Shown: positions 23,001-35,920 of the stretch, one piece after another
Position numbering within the stretch: position 1 is the stretch's first letter
Layout: every line of letters begins with the position of its first letter
From: Chlorops oryzae
Taxonomy: Eukaryota > Arthropoda > Insecta > Diptera > Chloropidae
Length of the DNA: 64,000 nucleotides
Direction of reading: 5' to 3'
Assembly (NCBI GenBank): GCA_020466095.1
Contig: CM035807.1
Span: forward strand, 22,841,243 to 22,905,242
Made by a program: the position numbers and the translations under genes
Notes under the pieces: model-generated
Seen by the model: the letters and a program-made list of their open reading frames with translations, nothing else
Told to the model about the DNA's origin: nothing
The model's database searches: none

Positions 23001-24245
23001 CCACATTTTTCCTAAGAATACAACAACAAAAACAAAGTATAATTAACAACGAATTTAAGCAAGCAATCTCATTAATAAACAAATTACATTTAAAAAAGTG
23101 AAAAATATTTCTTTTCTCGAATTCATTTACCGAAGAAACACCTACTTTCCGAAATTTGTTTATCCAATTAGAATTCTGAGTTCCTCGTGCCGATGTTCTT
23201 TGGGGGCGATTGTTAGAAAACAATCACGAATCCAATATGGCAGTTGGACCATATGCAATTAGTACGACCAGAAAATAAAAGAAGAAGAAGAAAAAGAAAA
23301 AAAAAACGAAAACCCATTAAAAAAGACAGTCTGAAAAAAAATTATGAAAATTCCAACAATTTCAAAAGACCAATAAAACAAAGAGAGTTCTCCCAAAGAA
23401 AAACAAAAACATTGAAATTGGGGAAAATCTGAAGAAAAATTCGTCGCAATAAGCAATGATCACGAACACGATATTTTGTTTAAAATGAGCACAGAGTTTT
23501 TTCCGGTAACAGCAGTGGAAATAGGACCTCCCAAAAAAAAAAAAAAACGAATTGTTATGTAAACAATTGAATTTGAGTACACTCCCAATCACATACAAAC
23601 ATATGTTCATATAAATAAGTATTGTCTGGTGTGTACTGGGTTACGACTTCTACAGAATTCTGGAAGCAAAAGATACTTTAAAGTTTATGAAGAGCATCAT
23701 AAAACCCTTCTATGTAGTGACCCCCCAAATCTTTTAATTGTGAGACCGACTTGATGAAAAGGAAAAGTTCTTCGGCATTAGAACTCCTTTAACGGCATGA
23801 GTGCTCAAACAGTGCGGGTTAGATAAATACCAGGGAAAATATATGTTTGTATGTATATGAAATAGACTTCTTTAGGTTTTTGTTGATAGTTTTTTACGAT
23901 CTGTTAGAATAATACTATACAATCGGGCTGCTCGGTGATCTATTAATAGGATTTTATAATCTGAGGAACAAAGCCCAGTCCAGATTTTTTTCCGCTCTGG
24001 TCCAAAACAATATTTGTCGCCCCTATGATGGCACTAATTGGGTACTGTTTTTGCATATTCAAGACCCCTAAATCTGGGCCCGCTGAGGAACCACATCAAA
24101 AACAACCGATAGGATTGTATCCTTATTGGCTTTGAAAGTCAGAGGCACTTGCCTGCTGAGTTCTTTGGTTTTCTTTTGCTGATATTGTGAAATCAATTTA
24201 TGTTTTCCTGGCTTTGCTTAGTATGATTACTCCCTTTAATTCTTT
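20013..24245. other. Non-coding stretch, bap to ladybird interval
   Basis: No supportable gene. It contains a pair of diverged short repeats, about 22290-22380 and 23970-24050, that share a 'gctctgg...aatatttg.cgcc...actaat.ggg.actgttt' pattern and are probably remnants of one dispersed family. Several A-rich and T-rich runs are present. Confidence 0.5.
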
Positions 24246-25107
24246 TTATACCCGACACACTCTGTGTCGAGGGTATATTGCGCTTGTGTGGTTGTATGTA
24301 ATACCCAGAACCAGTCGAGATAGACCATACAAAATATATATAGAAATAATCAGCGTCACCAGGAGATTCGATTTAGACATGTACGTCTGTCTGTCCGTCT
24401 GTCTGTATACAGTTATCTTATCGAAGGAGTTGAGCTATCTCTACCAAATTTGGTATGCGTGCTCACGGCGACATGAGTAAGAACAAGAACGGAATGGACC
24501 CGATCGGACCATTTTTAGGGGAACCTCCAGTACTAGGGTCGGCTACGAAGATCACAAAATCTGCTCTAAAATCGAAGTTTTTCAAGATATTTTGATGAAA
24601 TTTGATATTTGATCATATTTAAAGGCCAGTAATATTATTTCCAAAAATTGGAAAAGTGGGCGTGGCAGAAGGGCGGTTTTCGAAAATTGTCTCCTACACC
24701 CGAAATTCAAAATGGGACTTGTACGAAATTTGGCACTTATACTTTTTTTGTAGCCTTAAACATCCTTCCAAAAAATTTCCTTGACCGGTCCATTTTTAAG
24801 GGTAGTACATCCAGTACTAGGGTCTGTCACAAAAATCCCAAAACTGCCTTAAAATCGGACTATTTCGAAATATTTTAATGAAACTTAAAATTTGAGCGTA
24901 TATTTAAGCCTCCGGTTATAGTTCAACAAAAATTGGAAAAGTGGCCGTGGCAAAAGGGCAGTTTTCATAAAGAAATCTATCAAGTTGGTATATGCGGCCA
25001 CTTATGATCTTAAATACCTCTTGATATTAAAAATTATTTGAACATGTGAGTTTGTGTCGGGTATTCTATTGTCAGGCTCGCCTGACTATAACACCCTTAC
25101 TTGTTTA
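24246..25107 (+). mobile_element. DINE-1/Helentron-associated-like element with (GTCY)n core
   Basis: Begins TATACCCGACACAC with an immediate complementary GTGTCGAGGGTATA. It carries a core 'cgatttagacatgtacgtc' followed by a (GTCY)n run at about 24384-24407. It ends with TGTGTCGGGTATTC, a small hairpin GTCAGGCTCGCCTGAC and TTACTTGTTT. This layout, with 5' inverted repeat, GTCY microsatellite, 3' stem-loop and ACTTGTTT tail, is typical of the DINE-1/mini-me-type elements abundant in flies. It encodes no protein, and a phrase like 'agtactagggtc' is repeated within it. Confidence 0.7.
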
Positions 25108-28100
25108 TAATGCCACTAATTGTAATTGAAAATAATAAAATACTCTTTCTTTACTGCTTCAGAGAATGCTCTTTAAATGATGAGAGATTTTCTTGAAAAT
25201 TTTCCTAGTTGATGGTCGTTGTTCATTGGAGAAAATCTTTCTTTACATGCTTTATGAATGGGTCTTTTTTGGTGGTTTAAGGCTGCCTCCTTCCTTGAAG
25301 TCAGAAGGATTTACAGCCGTTTCACAGAAGATCCATAGAGGAACTTGAAACTATACTTTTAGCCTTATAAAAACACCCCTTTAAATACAGAAAAAGTAGG
25401 CCTCGGCACTTTGAATAATTCCTACGCACGGGCTTTTGTTATTATGGCATCGCGATGCATTCGTTCCGTCCTTTCGGCCTTCATATTATTGGTTGCGATG
25501 CCAACTTACGATGCGACAGGCTCTGTCGTTGATGTTAGTTGTGTCGTTTTTTTCTGATTCTGTTCTTCTTTTTCGCCCCCATTTTTCGTGGTATCACAAC
25601 GAGCCCATGTGAGGCCGCAGCCACAATAACCAACTAACTATCGTCCCGTCCTTGGGATGTCTCTTTTCTTTTTCCCCCAAAAAAGTCAATATTTCTTGAA
25701 AGGTAAGACAGCTTTTGAATTTTTCCGTAGGCCTATGTATTTTGAACTACATGTGACAGTCGAAAATCTCTTAGTAAGAAAAACAATCCGAACCAAAAAT
25801 GCTCGAATTCCATTTACGATAAAAGAGAAAAAGAAAAGAACAAAAAAAACTATTCGTATTAAAGAACAATACTTAAGTGAATTTTAAAGCCTTTCATGAA
25901 CGCTGAGGAGCACACATGTGTTCAGCAGATACTGAAGATTTTCCTCATTTGGGACGCATCGATTTTCCAAATAAAATTCTCGAATAAAGCGAGCGACGTG
26001 AGCGACTTGCGCGACTAGAAAATCGATGCCATTAACTTGCATTCCTTTTGTCCCATCCACACAGTAATTTCGCTTAATTGCCCCCCTTTCCAGAGTGCTC
26101 ACCATCTTCCGGCTATTGACAGGAAAAGTGAAAACCGTTTCGCAAAAAAAAAAAAAAAAACATCGTAACGAAGAAAAATGCATCGAAATTGTTTATGCTC
26201 GAAAGTTTTCCACGTCCGTTTTAGCCCAGTCGAAGGGATCCGATGAATTCTGTAATGTTCCTCAATCGCCTCATTATCGAACTCTCAAAATCTGCTTAGA
26301 GCAAAATTCGCACACTTTCGGAAAATGCATTTGCGAATGTTTACAGAAGAAGAATTTTGCGAAACTGCGAAACGGCGAAACTGAGCCGCGACTGACAGCG
26401 GAAGTTAATTGCATTTAATGGTTGGCATTATGAGAAAAGTAAACACTACAATTGTGCTTAAAAGCATTTCAGATTTAAGTGAAAAGGAAGGAGATTCTTG
26501 CTGAGAATTCTTGTCAAAACTTTTCACACAAATATTTATTGGGCGAAAAGAGGGCAAAGAATTTCGAATATTTGTTTATAACGAGATTCAAATTTGCGAT
26601 AAAAATAGAAAAAAAAAATTAATGCATTGTTGGTGTAAAAGACTTTGACTGGAATTTTTCAGCAGGGCATATCCTCTGAATTTCTCAAATCCAGGCCAAA
26701 ATTCTCTTAAATCGAATGTGGAAATCTTCTTAAAACAAAATCTTGGTCCCCTAAATATATCCCTAAAGACTTTTCTCCGCCAAACCTCCTATTATCGCAT
26801 CTAATCTCCTAAGCTGACAATAATGAAGTAGAAATTTTTTAAATTAATGAATGGTACAATAGCGGGTCTTTAATAAAAGTTTAAGAACACTTTGCTAAGC
26901 TGAGCTATCCATGGCCTTCACCTACAGCACCTTCACTATGACGTCGAATGCTCAGTGAGTTCCACAATTCATTTATCCCAGTCACAACTAGGCTGAATAA
27001 TTTCACAGTGTAAATAGGAATGATCGAAGGACTGTAATTGGATCCCTTATAAACCTATAAAAACCATCCGAAAAAAATGGGTCCTGTTGCACGGATACAT
27101 CGAGACTGAACTGAAACGTGTATTCATAGGTACCTATAATCTGCCCTGGAGTTGCATGACTACGCGTCCTCTCTATATACTTGATCATACTACATCCAAA
27201 AGAGATGTTTGAACTTCAACCACAAGAAATTGCAAGGTTCATTGAAAACCTGAACTCCTTCTTGAAGTTTCTAAGGAGAAATAGCCCAAGGACGGGACGA
27301 TAGTTCCTAGAGACCGCAGGGTATGATCGCCCCTCAATAATAATAAGTCCGTGAATTTGAGTTATCCGAGGGGCCCACGCGTTCTTATACGGTATTCAAA
27401 AGGGTATTATGTATAATCTTAAAAGTTGGTTTCAAGCTCCTCTATGGCTCTTATGTGAAAGGCTGTGAATACTTTTTAAATCAAGAAAATAGATTGTCTT
27501 CATCTGGATTCCCAAAATCTCCAAAAAAAGGCCCCTTCATAAAGCAAAAACGTACATAAAAAATTATGAGAAAGGATTTCTCCAATGAACCACTATCATC
27601 AATTAGAATAACATAAAACGATCTCCCATTACTGTTCGAAGAGTCATCACCTTGCTGTGTAAACTTATTCAGAGGGCCCTCTAAATAAGCGAAGACCGTA
27701 GCCTTTCTTCGCAAAATTTTCAAGGAAATCTCCCACGATTCCAGGAGCGTTCTCTAGATATGCACTGAGTAGAATAATGTGCTAAGCTATAGGTACTTTA
27801 ATTGGCTTGATCATAGCGCCCCTTTGATAACGGTCTCTTTAAGGAATACGTTTGCGAAAATCTCAATAAAATGGTGTCCAATTCCACCTCCTTCCAGAAT
27901 ATTGAAATCGATAGAATCAAACGAATTTCCGGCTCATCGGCGAGGCTCTAATTTTATGTTATACTGAGAGAAAAAAGTCGTCAAAATTAACTGGAGACAC
28001 TAACGAAGGCGCTGAATTCAACTGGGAGGAAATGAAAAAATTAAGTAAATAAAGAAAATAAATCGGGCGTGCTAAGCAATTTTCGCTAACGATTGCCATT

Positions 28101-30178
28101 AACGGCATTATCACTGTCACACGATGAAAACGATGAAAATTTCTTAAGAACTCAATTGCTACTTTCCTTTCTCGTCGTCGTCGTCGTCATCATCATCGTC
28201 GTCGTCGTGGTCTCATCAATGCCACAGTGGAACGTCTAATCGTTTCTTCCTTTTTTTACCAAATCGAAATTCCGCCCACAAATTCACCCATGCCTTTTTT
28301 TCGGATTTTTCCAGATTCGAGTGGGGCTTTTCTTTTCTTTTCAGGTTTTTCCTTTTATTCTTTCATTTTTTTTTTCTTCTCTTCTGCTGCGTGCTTCTTA
28401 CCTGTCTTGAGACGTTTATCTGTTCCTCGAGCAGTCGTTTTGGCAGCAACAATTTTCAATTTCCTTTCTGATAAAGCACATCGCAAGAGCAAATTATATA
28501 CGAAGAAGGCTATGATTTGGTAGTTGCGACTTGCGAGGAAATTCGAGAAAATGAGTAATTGTGAGGAGTGATGGGAACTACTGCCGTGGCCTTCAGTTCT
28601 GATTGGGCTTATCTTATGAGTGAGAAGAGAGAGAGAGAGAGAGAGAGAGTGAGAAAATTGTCAATGAAAATTATTTTTTTCCCTCATTTTCTTTTTTGCG
28701 TCTTTCTTGAGCTGTAATTTTGGGGGGAAAAAATGTTCTTGCTTTTTTCCGGAACAGAACGAAAGGACACAATTTAATGTCATTTTCTTTGTACTTCTTT
28801 TCGTCTTGAGCTTGGTGTCTTTTCTACTCAAGTGCAAATGAACGGCCATTATGCTTTTGTCAAGTGAAAGCGTCTGAAGTGAATTCCTAACGAGCTTAAG
28901 CGCACGTAGAAGCAGTCTTCTGTCTTCTGCCTTCTTCCTTCTGCTGCTGGCAGAGCAGTGTCCTTTTTGAAAGGACATTCTTCAATAGAATAAGCAGATG
29001 ATTATACTTAAATGCCGTGCGTTCAGTCGAGAGCGGGTAATTTTCCAAAGGGAACGAAAAAAGACTGTACACTGCAAAAATTCAATTGAAAGATTTAAAT
29101 GCACACAGGAAAATAAAATGAAGCATAAAATTTCCGAAGTTTCAATTCATTCCTCAAATGGTTTCCCATATCAATCGTCATTTCGATTTTCTTCTCGCGA
29201 AAAGCTAATAATTTTCTTAATTAACAAATTAACTCAATCAGATTTTCACTTGAAAAACTTTTTAGTGGCTCCTTAATGTTCACAGAAATCGCGGCGCTGA
29301 TTATTTCATACGGAAAAACTCAAAATAAATGCACCCGAATTGACTCAGCGTGCTGCTCTCTATTTTGTTTATATTTCCTTAACGTTCAATAAAAGAAAAA
29401 AAAAAAAACTAATAAAAGAACAAAAATCGAATTCATTTGAGAGTGCGAAAGGCCAAAATAAAAAATTAAAAGCAATAAAAAGGCAACTATGAGCCTCCGC
29501 CCGTTGACAGACAAGTGATTCCGTCTCGTATCGGATTCTGTTTAAGGGGAAAAAGGTCCTCCCGCCGTACGCGGCAGCAATTGATTATTTGGAAAGTGCA
29601 CATGTTCACTTGTTGTTGTCGTTATTGTTTGTGTATCGCCGTGTCTTGTTTACACAAACGGATGATAATGATGTGCATCGTGATGCCCTTTACTTTGTTC
29701 GCCTATATGGAAATCGATGCATGAACTTCAAATTCTTCAACGCCGCGCGGTAATCGTTCTTTTTTTTCCATCGTTTTATTCCCATTTTTATTGGTCCTAA
29801 ACTGCACTTGAGTAGCTAAAGTGATGCCGGCTCTTATGTTTATCCCTTGAAATTTGTTAAAGGATCAATGGAAATAGGATCAACTGATTTCTATTGAATT
29901 CCTTGATTTGCATACGTGATGAAATTATGCCGTGAAACCTTACGAATGATTACTTTGTATAAAATTGAAAAAAGATTCCATGTGCTTTTAAAGACCTGCC
30001 TTATTTTTGGAGTTAAAAGCTGTTTGGGTAACAAGAGGAAGTGAAATCGATTGCTTAAAACTCTTTAATATGCATTAGGTGGGTGGAATATGTAGATGAA
30101 GGTATGATAAAAATTAGAGATAGGCACAAATATCAATTTTGGGGCCCGAATCAAATGGGATTGTTTTTAAAAAGGCCC
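25108..30178. other. Non-coding stretch
   Basis: No supportable gene. It contains the 21-bp inverted repeat pair at 25636/27285, a GTC/ATC trinucleotide run at 28172-28209 and a GA run near 28626-28650. Frames of 60-107 codons here have no recognisable domains. Confidence 0.5.
25636..27305. repeat. Distant perfect 21-bp inverted repeat
   Basis: The sequence at 25636-25656 (core ATCGTCCCGTCCTTGGG) recurs as its exact reverse complement at 27285-27305. The 1.67-kb span between them shows no coding sequence. The pair may be terminal repeats of an unknown element or two copies of a short regulatory or repeat sequence in opposite orientation. Confidence 0.5.
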
Positions 30179-31640
30179 GAGCTAGAGAAACCATCGATAG
30201 CACTATCGATACTATCGATGGTTTCAAACTATCGCAAACAGCGATGGTTTTTGAAGACTATCGATAGTTTTGATTCATGGACATTTACCTTAGCATTGGA
30301 AAGGTGGTGCTGGCGGTGACAGAGGGCTTTCTTCTTTTTAAAATAGATAGATTCCTAAAAATGCCTTAATATAGTTTAGGGCGAACCGCTCGAAAATTCA
30401 TCTTTCGATTATAAAAATTATCGATTGTCAAAATTGTCGATAATCGGAACTATCGATGATGATGGTGGGGTTGGTGATGATGGTAATGATGATGGTGATG
30501 ATGTTGGTGATGATGGTGATGATGAAGTTGGTGATGATGATGGTGAGGTTCGTGATGATGATTATGTTGATGATGTTGATGATGGTGATGATGTTGGTGA
30601 GGATGATGATGGTGAGGTTGGTGGTGATGATGTTGGTGATGATGAGGGGGATGATGACGGTGAGGTTGGTGACGATGGAGTTGATGGTGATGATGATGAT
30701 GTTGATGATGGTGATGATGAGTTGGTGATGATGATGATGAGGTTCGTGATGATGATTATGTTGATGATGTTGATGATGGTGATGATGATGGTGATGATTA
30801 TGGTGAGGTAGGTGATGATGTTTGTAATGATGTTGGTGATGATGATGGTGATGATGTGATGTGTGTGATAGGTGAATATGTGAGGATGGTAGGTTGGTGA
30901 TGATGATGGTGGTGATGATGGCGATGATGATGTTGATGATGTTGGTGAGGACGATGGTGATGATAACGGCGACGATGACGGCCATGGTGATGATAATTAT
31001 AACTTACACAACTTCTTGCTTCCTCACATCGTGAAAAATCTTCAGAAATTCTGCGAGTCTTATGTGTCCCATTTTAGAAACCAAATGAGAATTTTAGGCG
31101 TCATGCTAAAATTTCGTTCTATGCACTGATGCCAGAACGAGGGTTTTTCCGTTTTGGGTAATTTTTTCGATTTTACCTTTAATCAAAATTCACTTCAAAT
31201 GTTTACAAGGAATTTTTACTGATCACTTTCCTAAAGAAAACAGAAATAAAGAGAATTTTTTCAATATCCAAGGGAAAAGAGTCACAAAAATACTGCCTAG
31301 CATCAGTGCTGGTTACAAGGTATGGAGAATGATCGAGTAAAAATGGTTTTAAAATTCGGCAACTTCAATATTCCCACGTGCTATAAATTGAGGAAGGATA
31401 CTTATGCACAGTATTTTATTAAATTATTATAGGACCACCATTAGTTCTTAAATTTAAAACTGTAAAATGGTGGATATTTTAATGTTAATCAGCTCAAACA
31501 TGCTTGATTGAAACCACGATCAATTTCCCAACCCAATGAGTTAATATTTTAGAATGTAACTTTCGATAGTACTATCGATACTATCGATGGTTCAGACTAT
31601 CCAATGGTCGTAAATATCAATAGTGTAATCTATGGATGGA
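30179..31640 (+). mobile_element. TATCGATA/minisatellite element, copy C
   Basis: The most complete copy. It has a left end GAGCTAGAGAAACCATCGATAG, then the conserved block 'ttttgattcatggacattt', a GATGGT minisatellite (about 30455-30990), and the long right part beginning 'aacttcttgcttcctcac'. It ends near CGATAGTACTATCGATAC at about 31565-31640; the exact right boundary is unclear. It is non-coding and the minisatellite frames are artefacts. Confidence 0.65.
30455..30990 (+). repeat. GATGATGGT minisatellite array
   Basis: About 535 bp of the same repeat type as at 4971-5672, at the same position within the host element. Confidence 0.9.
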
Positions 31641-33991
31641 TTAATGGTGTACTCTGTTTGGGGTACTTATAAGATATCTTCATTTTCGGATGTCCGGTGT
31701 GCAACTTGTGCAATGTCCTTAGATGTATGTACCTCATAATGTTAATAACCACTTTTAGTATTATTTCTGCAGCTTTGAAAATAAAATTTTCAAATTTTCT
31801 CAATTTTTAAAATTTGCAGGCTCCTTGGGTTAAACATTTTTTATATTTATTTTTTGCTACCAATAATTTATTCTATTCCATTTAAATGAAAAATGAGAGC
31901 TGAAAATTTATTAGTCTTCGATTCTAAAGCTAAAACTTTGGAATAATATAGCATTAAGTAAAGAAAAAAGTGAACAACTTAATTCTCGCAATAATCATCT
32001 GTCAAAACCAAATATAGACATTTTCTACATTTATCAAGTAATTGAAGAAGCTGCACTCAAAGTTTGTTTACATTCGATGACCTCAGAAATGGGTCACAGT
32101 ATTATCTTAGACGTGGATATGGCAGGGTTAAAAAATCTTCTTTTTAAAATTTTCATCTCAGTTAAATTTGATCAAATTTTTCGTCCATTTAATTATCTCT
32201 TATTGGCCACAACCTACCATATGTTGTATGAAGAAAAAAAAACAACATATTTTTCATCGAAATCTTCATCCAAGGTCGCTGTTTGGCGCAACTGCCCATC
32301 ATGGCCATCATGGCAGCTTTTATAAGAATGATTAATAAAATTTTGAGTGCGTCCACTTAAGTGCGATTTAAGTTTAAGTGGAAAATGCGAAATTTTTTGT
32401 TTCGGACTAAATAGAGACTACGAAATCCAAAGCAAAATCGCTTATTATCCACTTAAGTTTCGAAATGTGCTCCAAGTGCTACAAGTGGGGGCCGTTCTTG
32501 AAGAATGGATTTATGAAATTTTTATAATTGAAAATCTCAACAAAATTTCGCTTGGGCCAACGAGAATACTTTTGCAATAATTAAGGTTGCTCCATAAAAA
32601 AAAATTTTTTTTGAGCAGCACAGAGAAGACGTCCATAAACGCTGCCACAAAGCATCATAATAAATCAAATGCCAGTTCTGCGGGTCAATGCGAAGAGAGA
32701 GAGAGAGAGAGAGAGAGAAGGAGGGAGAGAGAGCGATGGATCTCGATCGATCGATGGATAGATTTCGATCGATTGAGTTGCATTGCGTATACGACGCGTC
32801 GGCTCAGTTTTGCCATTTCGAATTGGCGAGGCTCTTCGACAGCGTATTGCATTTTAATTATTTTCCTTTGGCTGCTGTAACAATAAATCTTGCAATTAAA
32901 GAAAAACTTTTCAGTCACTGAACGATGATCGCGATGAAAATTGGGGAATTCGAAATGGAATTGTTAGACCCGCAGAGCCAATCCGATCAACAATAATCAA
33001 CAATCGACAATCAAGCCACAATGTGTGCGTACACTTGCAATCGCGAAGAATGTTTTTAGCGATCTCCACACGTTTATTTTTTTAAAAATTTCTTTTGTTT
33101 ATTTTTTTGAATTTTTCACAATTTTTTTTTCCACAAATTTCTGCTGCCGTCAGCCATATTTGTGCTTTCATTCCTTCGTTATTCGATTCGGTGTATGTTT
33201 GTGCGACTGTGTCGCATGTATGCATGTGTTTGTCTGATGCGAATGTGAAAAATATTTTCAGTTTTGTTGCCATTCGTTGGCATTTTCCGCGCTTGTTTTC
33301 ACGTGTTCTTTTTGATTGTTTATTGCTTCGGAGGTTGTTTGCTTGTTTGAAGAAGCATTGCAAGGAAAATAAATAGCTTTCGACAGCGATAGAGCAATAA
33401 TGGCAGTAATGGTTAAATGAAAACGTTTGCGATCGTTTAACTAATAATTGAATGGACCATAAAATTATCTATTTCACTAACGAACCATCAAGGATTGAGT
33501 CTCTTAGATCCTGCTTGCAGTTCCTTATTCTACATCGGGATCATTGAACACGTGAATTATGATGGCGAAGTGAGGGTGGAGTCAATAAGGTATATGGCTT
33601 TTATTAGTGGGAAATGAGATTCACACTCAGAAAAGAAGGATAGGTGCCTCATTCTTATGGTAGTGAAAGGCGGAGCTGGTAAGAATTTTTTGGAAATATT
33701 GCGAAATAAAGCAGAAAAATAGTCTGCGTGACGCAGTGCGTTGAGATGCCTCTGATGCTATTACACATAGAGGGTACCACCTTAAGCTACTCAAGATCTT
33801 CTCAATTCTCATACATAAATTACTCTACATATTGACTAGTCATATTCCGGGTAACCACAGAGTAATCCGTTTTGGTAGGTTCACATTTTGATAACTGCAG
33901 GATTAAAATAGAAAAATAAGCTCGCTTTATCCTTTTGATGCTTTCGTATACATACAGTTAAAATGAACGATCAGGCCTAGTTCCAAGAAAG
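31641..33991. other. Non-coding stretch
   Basis: No supportable gene. A GA run lies at about 32693-32720. Confidence 0.5.
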
Positions 33992-34111
33992 CAGGAATTC
34001 CTGCAAATATTCAACACATGCAAACATATGGAACCAATTCTAATCAACTGGCAATTTGATTGAAACTAGTTCCATGTGTTTGCGTTTCTTGAATATTTTC
34101 AGGAACTCCTG
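33992..34111. ncRNA. Long miRNA/hpRNA-like hairpin candidate
   Basis: A 43-nt left arm (33992-34034) pairs with a 43-nt right arm (34069-34111) across a 34-nt loop. There are no bulges and 37 Watson-Crick positions; two of the six non-identical positions are G-U wobbles if the plus strand is transcribed. The arms run from CAGGAATTCCTG to CATATGGAAC and from GTTCCATGTG to AACTCCTG. The shape fits a long pre-miRNA or hairpin RNA. I do not recognise a known miRNA seed. It could instead be a small foldback MITE. Confidence 0.35.
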
Positions 34112-35885
34112 GGCAGGTATTTCCTCGATATTGGCAATCAGGTTTCATTCAAGCCTTTATAGTTTGAATTTTCAATGGATTGAACCGAATTGCAGGGGAA
34201 ATATCGTTTAGAGATCGTTTGAGGACGAATTCTCTCATCGGAACTCTCCATAAGTCGAACAGATTGCTTGGAAAGCTAAAACTGATTTGAGCTATGAAAG
34301 TTTGACTGCAATTATGATCAATGCCCTTTGAGATTTATGAAAAAATTTGCGAAGATTAGTCTTTGATCGGCCTCTTAAGAAGCCGGCATACAGTCTTGTG
34401 AGAAATTAAGGCGCAGCTTATGGTGTTTCTAAGGATGCACAGCTAAAAGCCAAAAAGCTTTTTCAAGAAAAAAAATTTGCTCGAAAGTTGACTTAAAGTA
34501 ATTTATTGCTCCAGGACATTTAGAATGAAAGCTTTATCGATCTTAAGACTCACCGAATTTGGCCTTATTTTCTAGAAAAATTTCCATTCATTCATAACGA
34601 CAAAGAGAAATTGCTTTGAGTAATTTAGTCTTGGAACGGAATAGTTTAATTGATTTCTGTACATTGGGATGGCCATGATGGCAATTATCTATCGCTCGCT
34701 ATTGAATTATGAATTTAAATATTGCCAAAAAGCTTTTGAAAATCGTTTCCGAAAGGCAATAATTTCAAAAAGGCAGCAAAACAATTCCCCCATTTCGCGA
34801 TTATAATCCACTTAGAATCAAACGAAAAAATGCAATAAATCGCAATTATTTCAATTTATGCATGCATGCATGCAAAGTGGGCAAACAATTAGCCTAGACT
34901 AATCCTGCAGCTGGATGGTGCAATGTGTGTCCGGCCACTTCGGGGCCAAAATAAATGGCACAACAAATTCACGCGAACACTTGATCTCACAAAAATATGT
35001 ACATACATTTGTGGCAGTGAGCCTACTGAGCCATCGCTGGGTATATCCTAATGTATGCAAGTATGTGGCCATGCAATTGTTCTCTATCAGGGCAATAAAT
35101 CGCATTTGATTTGCTCATCTACTCGCTTCAAATGGAATCGCAAAAGCCAAAACGTAACGCCAAACGTACAGGAGGCCAAGAAGCGTCGGTCGGGATTGCC
35201 AAATGCGGTCATCGATTGGCGTCGTCGTTCGTGATCTTTTAAGTACTTTTCGTACTTTCGAACTTTCGTACGCACGAGCACTGCACGGATGAAGAGTGAA
35301 CTCTACGGGGCATTATTATTGGATTAAAGTGTACTGCTGCTGTTCTAATTTGCTCGTCCAGATACACTTCTTCAGGCATCAAAAATCAAATCTAATTTAA
35401 AAAATCCACTTCTCCCGTGCGGCAACATTCCATTGAAGAGCATTCGCGTAATTGAAATCATTAAGCCTTTTGGCCATCGAAATAATAATAATAACGGGAA
35501 AATCAATTTCATTATTTTGCAATTCCATAATTTTCCATCGAAATTTCGTTTCGGAAAACGGAATAAAAAAAAAAAATAAAAAAAATAGTTCGTCTCTTGC
35601 AGGACCACCCAATATATTCCCTTGAAGGTCTTTTCAAGGCAACAAATTTCGATTCGGCCGTTCACTTGACAAATTCAAATTCGTCTGTCTATGGCTTATT
35701 AATTATGCCAAACATTCCCACAATGCATAACAAGTGGCTGGCTCACTTGTTGTTGTCCAGCTAGGCATGTCCTTTTTCTTTTTTTTGGTCCCTGTAGGGA
35801 GCCCCATCGTCGTGGTGACGACACAGTCAAGTGCATGTCTGCGGCCATGCATCAATGCCATTCGGTGACATTTTCGACGCAGGCT

Positions 35886-35920
<35 letters not shown>

